From: Deltaproteobacteria bacterium
GTDB lineage: Bacteria; Desulfobacterota; Syntrophia; Syntrophales; UBA2210
Assembly (NCBI GenBank): GCA_016934695.1
Contig: JAFGSH010000185.1
Span: 1-5,647 of the forward strand
DNA length: 5,647 bases
Direction of reading: 5' to 3'
Shown here: one piece after another, positions 5,271 to 5,647 of the stretch
Numbering within the stretch: the stretch's first letter is position 1
Layout: each line of letters begins with the position of its first letter
Made by a program: the position numbers and the translations under genes
The notes under the pieces: model-generated
Told to the model about the DNA's origin: nothing
What the model saw: only the letters and a program-made list of their open reading frames with translations
Database searches by the model: none

Positions 5271-5647
5271 ATGGGGAAATATCGAACATTCAGATTGGCG
5301 GCTATCCAGGCAGCACCGGTCTTTTTTGATCTGGATGCCTCCACCCGAAAGGCCTGTCGCCTGATCGCGGAGGCGGGGAAACAGGGAGCAACCATTGCCG
5401 CCTTCAGCGAAACATGGTTGCCGGGGTATCCGTTCTTTGTGTGGGGATCGAGTAAAGATCCCCAGCTCCAGTGGAAGGCCGCGGCGGACTATCTGGCGAA
5501 CTCGGCGGAAATTCCCGGCCCGACCACCGATCAACTCTGCAAGGCGGCCAAAAAGGCGCGTATCGATGTGGTGATCGGCATGGTCGAGCGTGACAAAGAC
5601 TCACAGGGAACGGTCTATTGCACCTTATTGTTTATCGGCCGCGAGGG
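5271..5647 (+). CDS. Nitrilase (carbon-nitrogen hydrolase superfamily), 3' end outside window
   Basis: The open frame runs from ATG 5271 off the window edge and gives 125 complete residues of a protein usually about 300-350 long. It starts with the nitrilase beta strand FRLAAIQAAPVFFDLDAS (7-24). The first catalytic motif is AAFSETWLPGYPFF (44-57), where E47 is the expected catalytic glutamate. The ETWxPGYP form is typical of true nitrilases (nitrile to carboxylate plus ammonia) rather than of biotin or omega-amidase branches. An IPGPTTDQL segment (81-89) and a VVIGMVERD strand (100-108) follow. The catalytic lysine and cysteine motifs lie beyond the window, so activity cannot be confirmed. 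AGGA (5259-5262) is 8 nt upstream of the ATG. Spacing of 23 nt from the TIGR04076 stop implies one operon. A cyanide hydratase or dihydratase is a possible alternative. Confidence 0.9.
   Translation, partial: MGKYRTFRLAAIQAAPVFFDLDASTRKACRLIAEAGKQGATIAAFSETWLPGYPFFVWGSSKDPQLQWKAAADYLANSAEIPGPTTDQLCKAAKKARIDVVIGMVERDKDSQGTVYCTLLFIGRE

Overview
The window reads as bacterial, with moderately high GC, Shine-Dalgarno-type start sites and one intrinsic-terminator-style hairpin. The mix of a two-cluster ferredoxin-like DUF362 protein, dynamin-like GTPases and a TIGR04076/nitrilase pair suggests an anaerobic or metabolically versatile lineage such as Desulfobacterota/Syntrophales. That placement is a guess from gene content, and an archaeal origin is not formally excluded.

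Layout: (1) 48-1076, minus strand: a complete DUF362 protein with two [4Fe-4S] motifs. (2) 1077-1246: a divergent intergenic region with a perfect 15-nt palindrome lying on a plausible extended -10 promoter. (3) 1247-2944 and 2948-4675, plus strand: two large dynamin-like GTPases, diverged relatives of each other. They are separated by 3 nt and almost certainly co-expressed. Each has an N-terminal G domain, a helical middle and a hydrophobic, membrane-associating C-terminal part. (4) 4676-4968: a regulatory-looking intergenic region. It holds a weak post-operon hairpin, a tandem 14-nt repeat directly before a TATAAA box, a 10-codon mini-ORF with a good ribosome-binding site, and a 17-bp hairpin whose loop begins with that mini-ORF's stop codon. 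(5) 4969-5247: a small TIGR04076-family protein. (6) 5271 to the window end: the N-terminal 125 residues of a nitrilase, cut by the window edge and 23 nt behind the TIGR04076 gene, so probably in the same operon.

How the genes may work together: the paired GTPases have the architecture expected of a two-subunit membrane-remodelling or membrane-fusion machine, as known for tandem bacterial dynamin-like proteins. The DUF362 gene is transcribed away from them and may share only the intergenic control region. The TIGR04076/nitrilase pair looks like a separate transcription unit with its own, possibly attenuated, leader. The GTPase pair and the leader at 4744-4867 are the two parts most worth following up. 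No tRNA, rRNA, CRISPR array, transposase or phage gene was seen. No stretch over 300 bases lacks a gene, and positions 1-47 hold nothing assignable.
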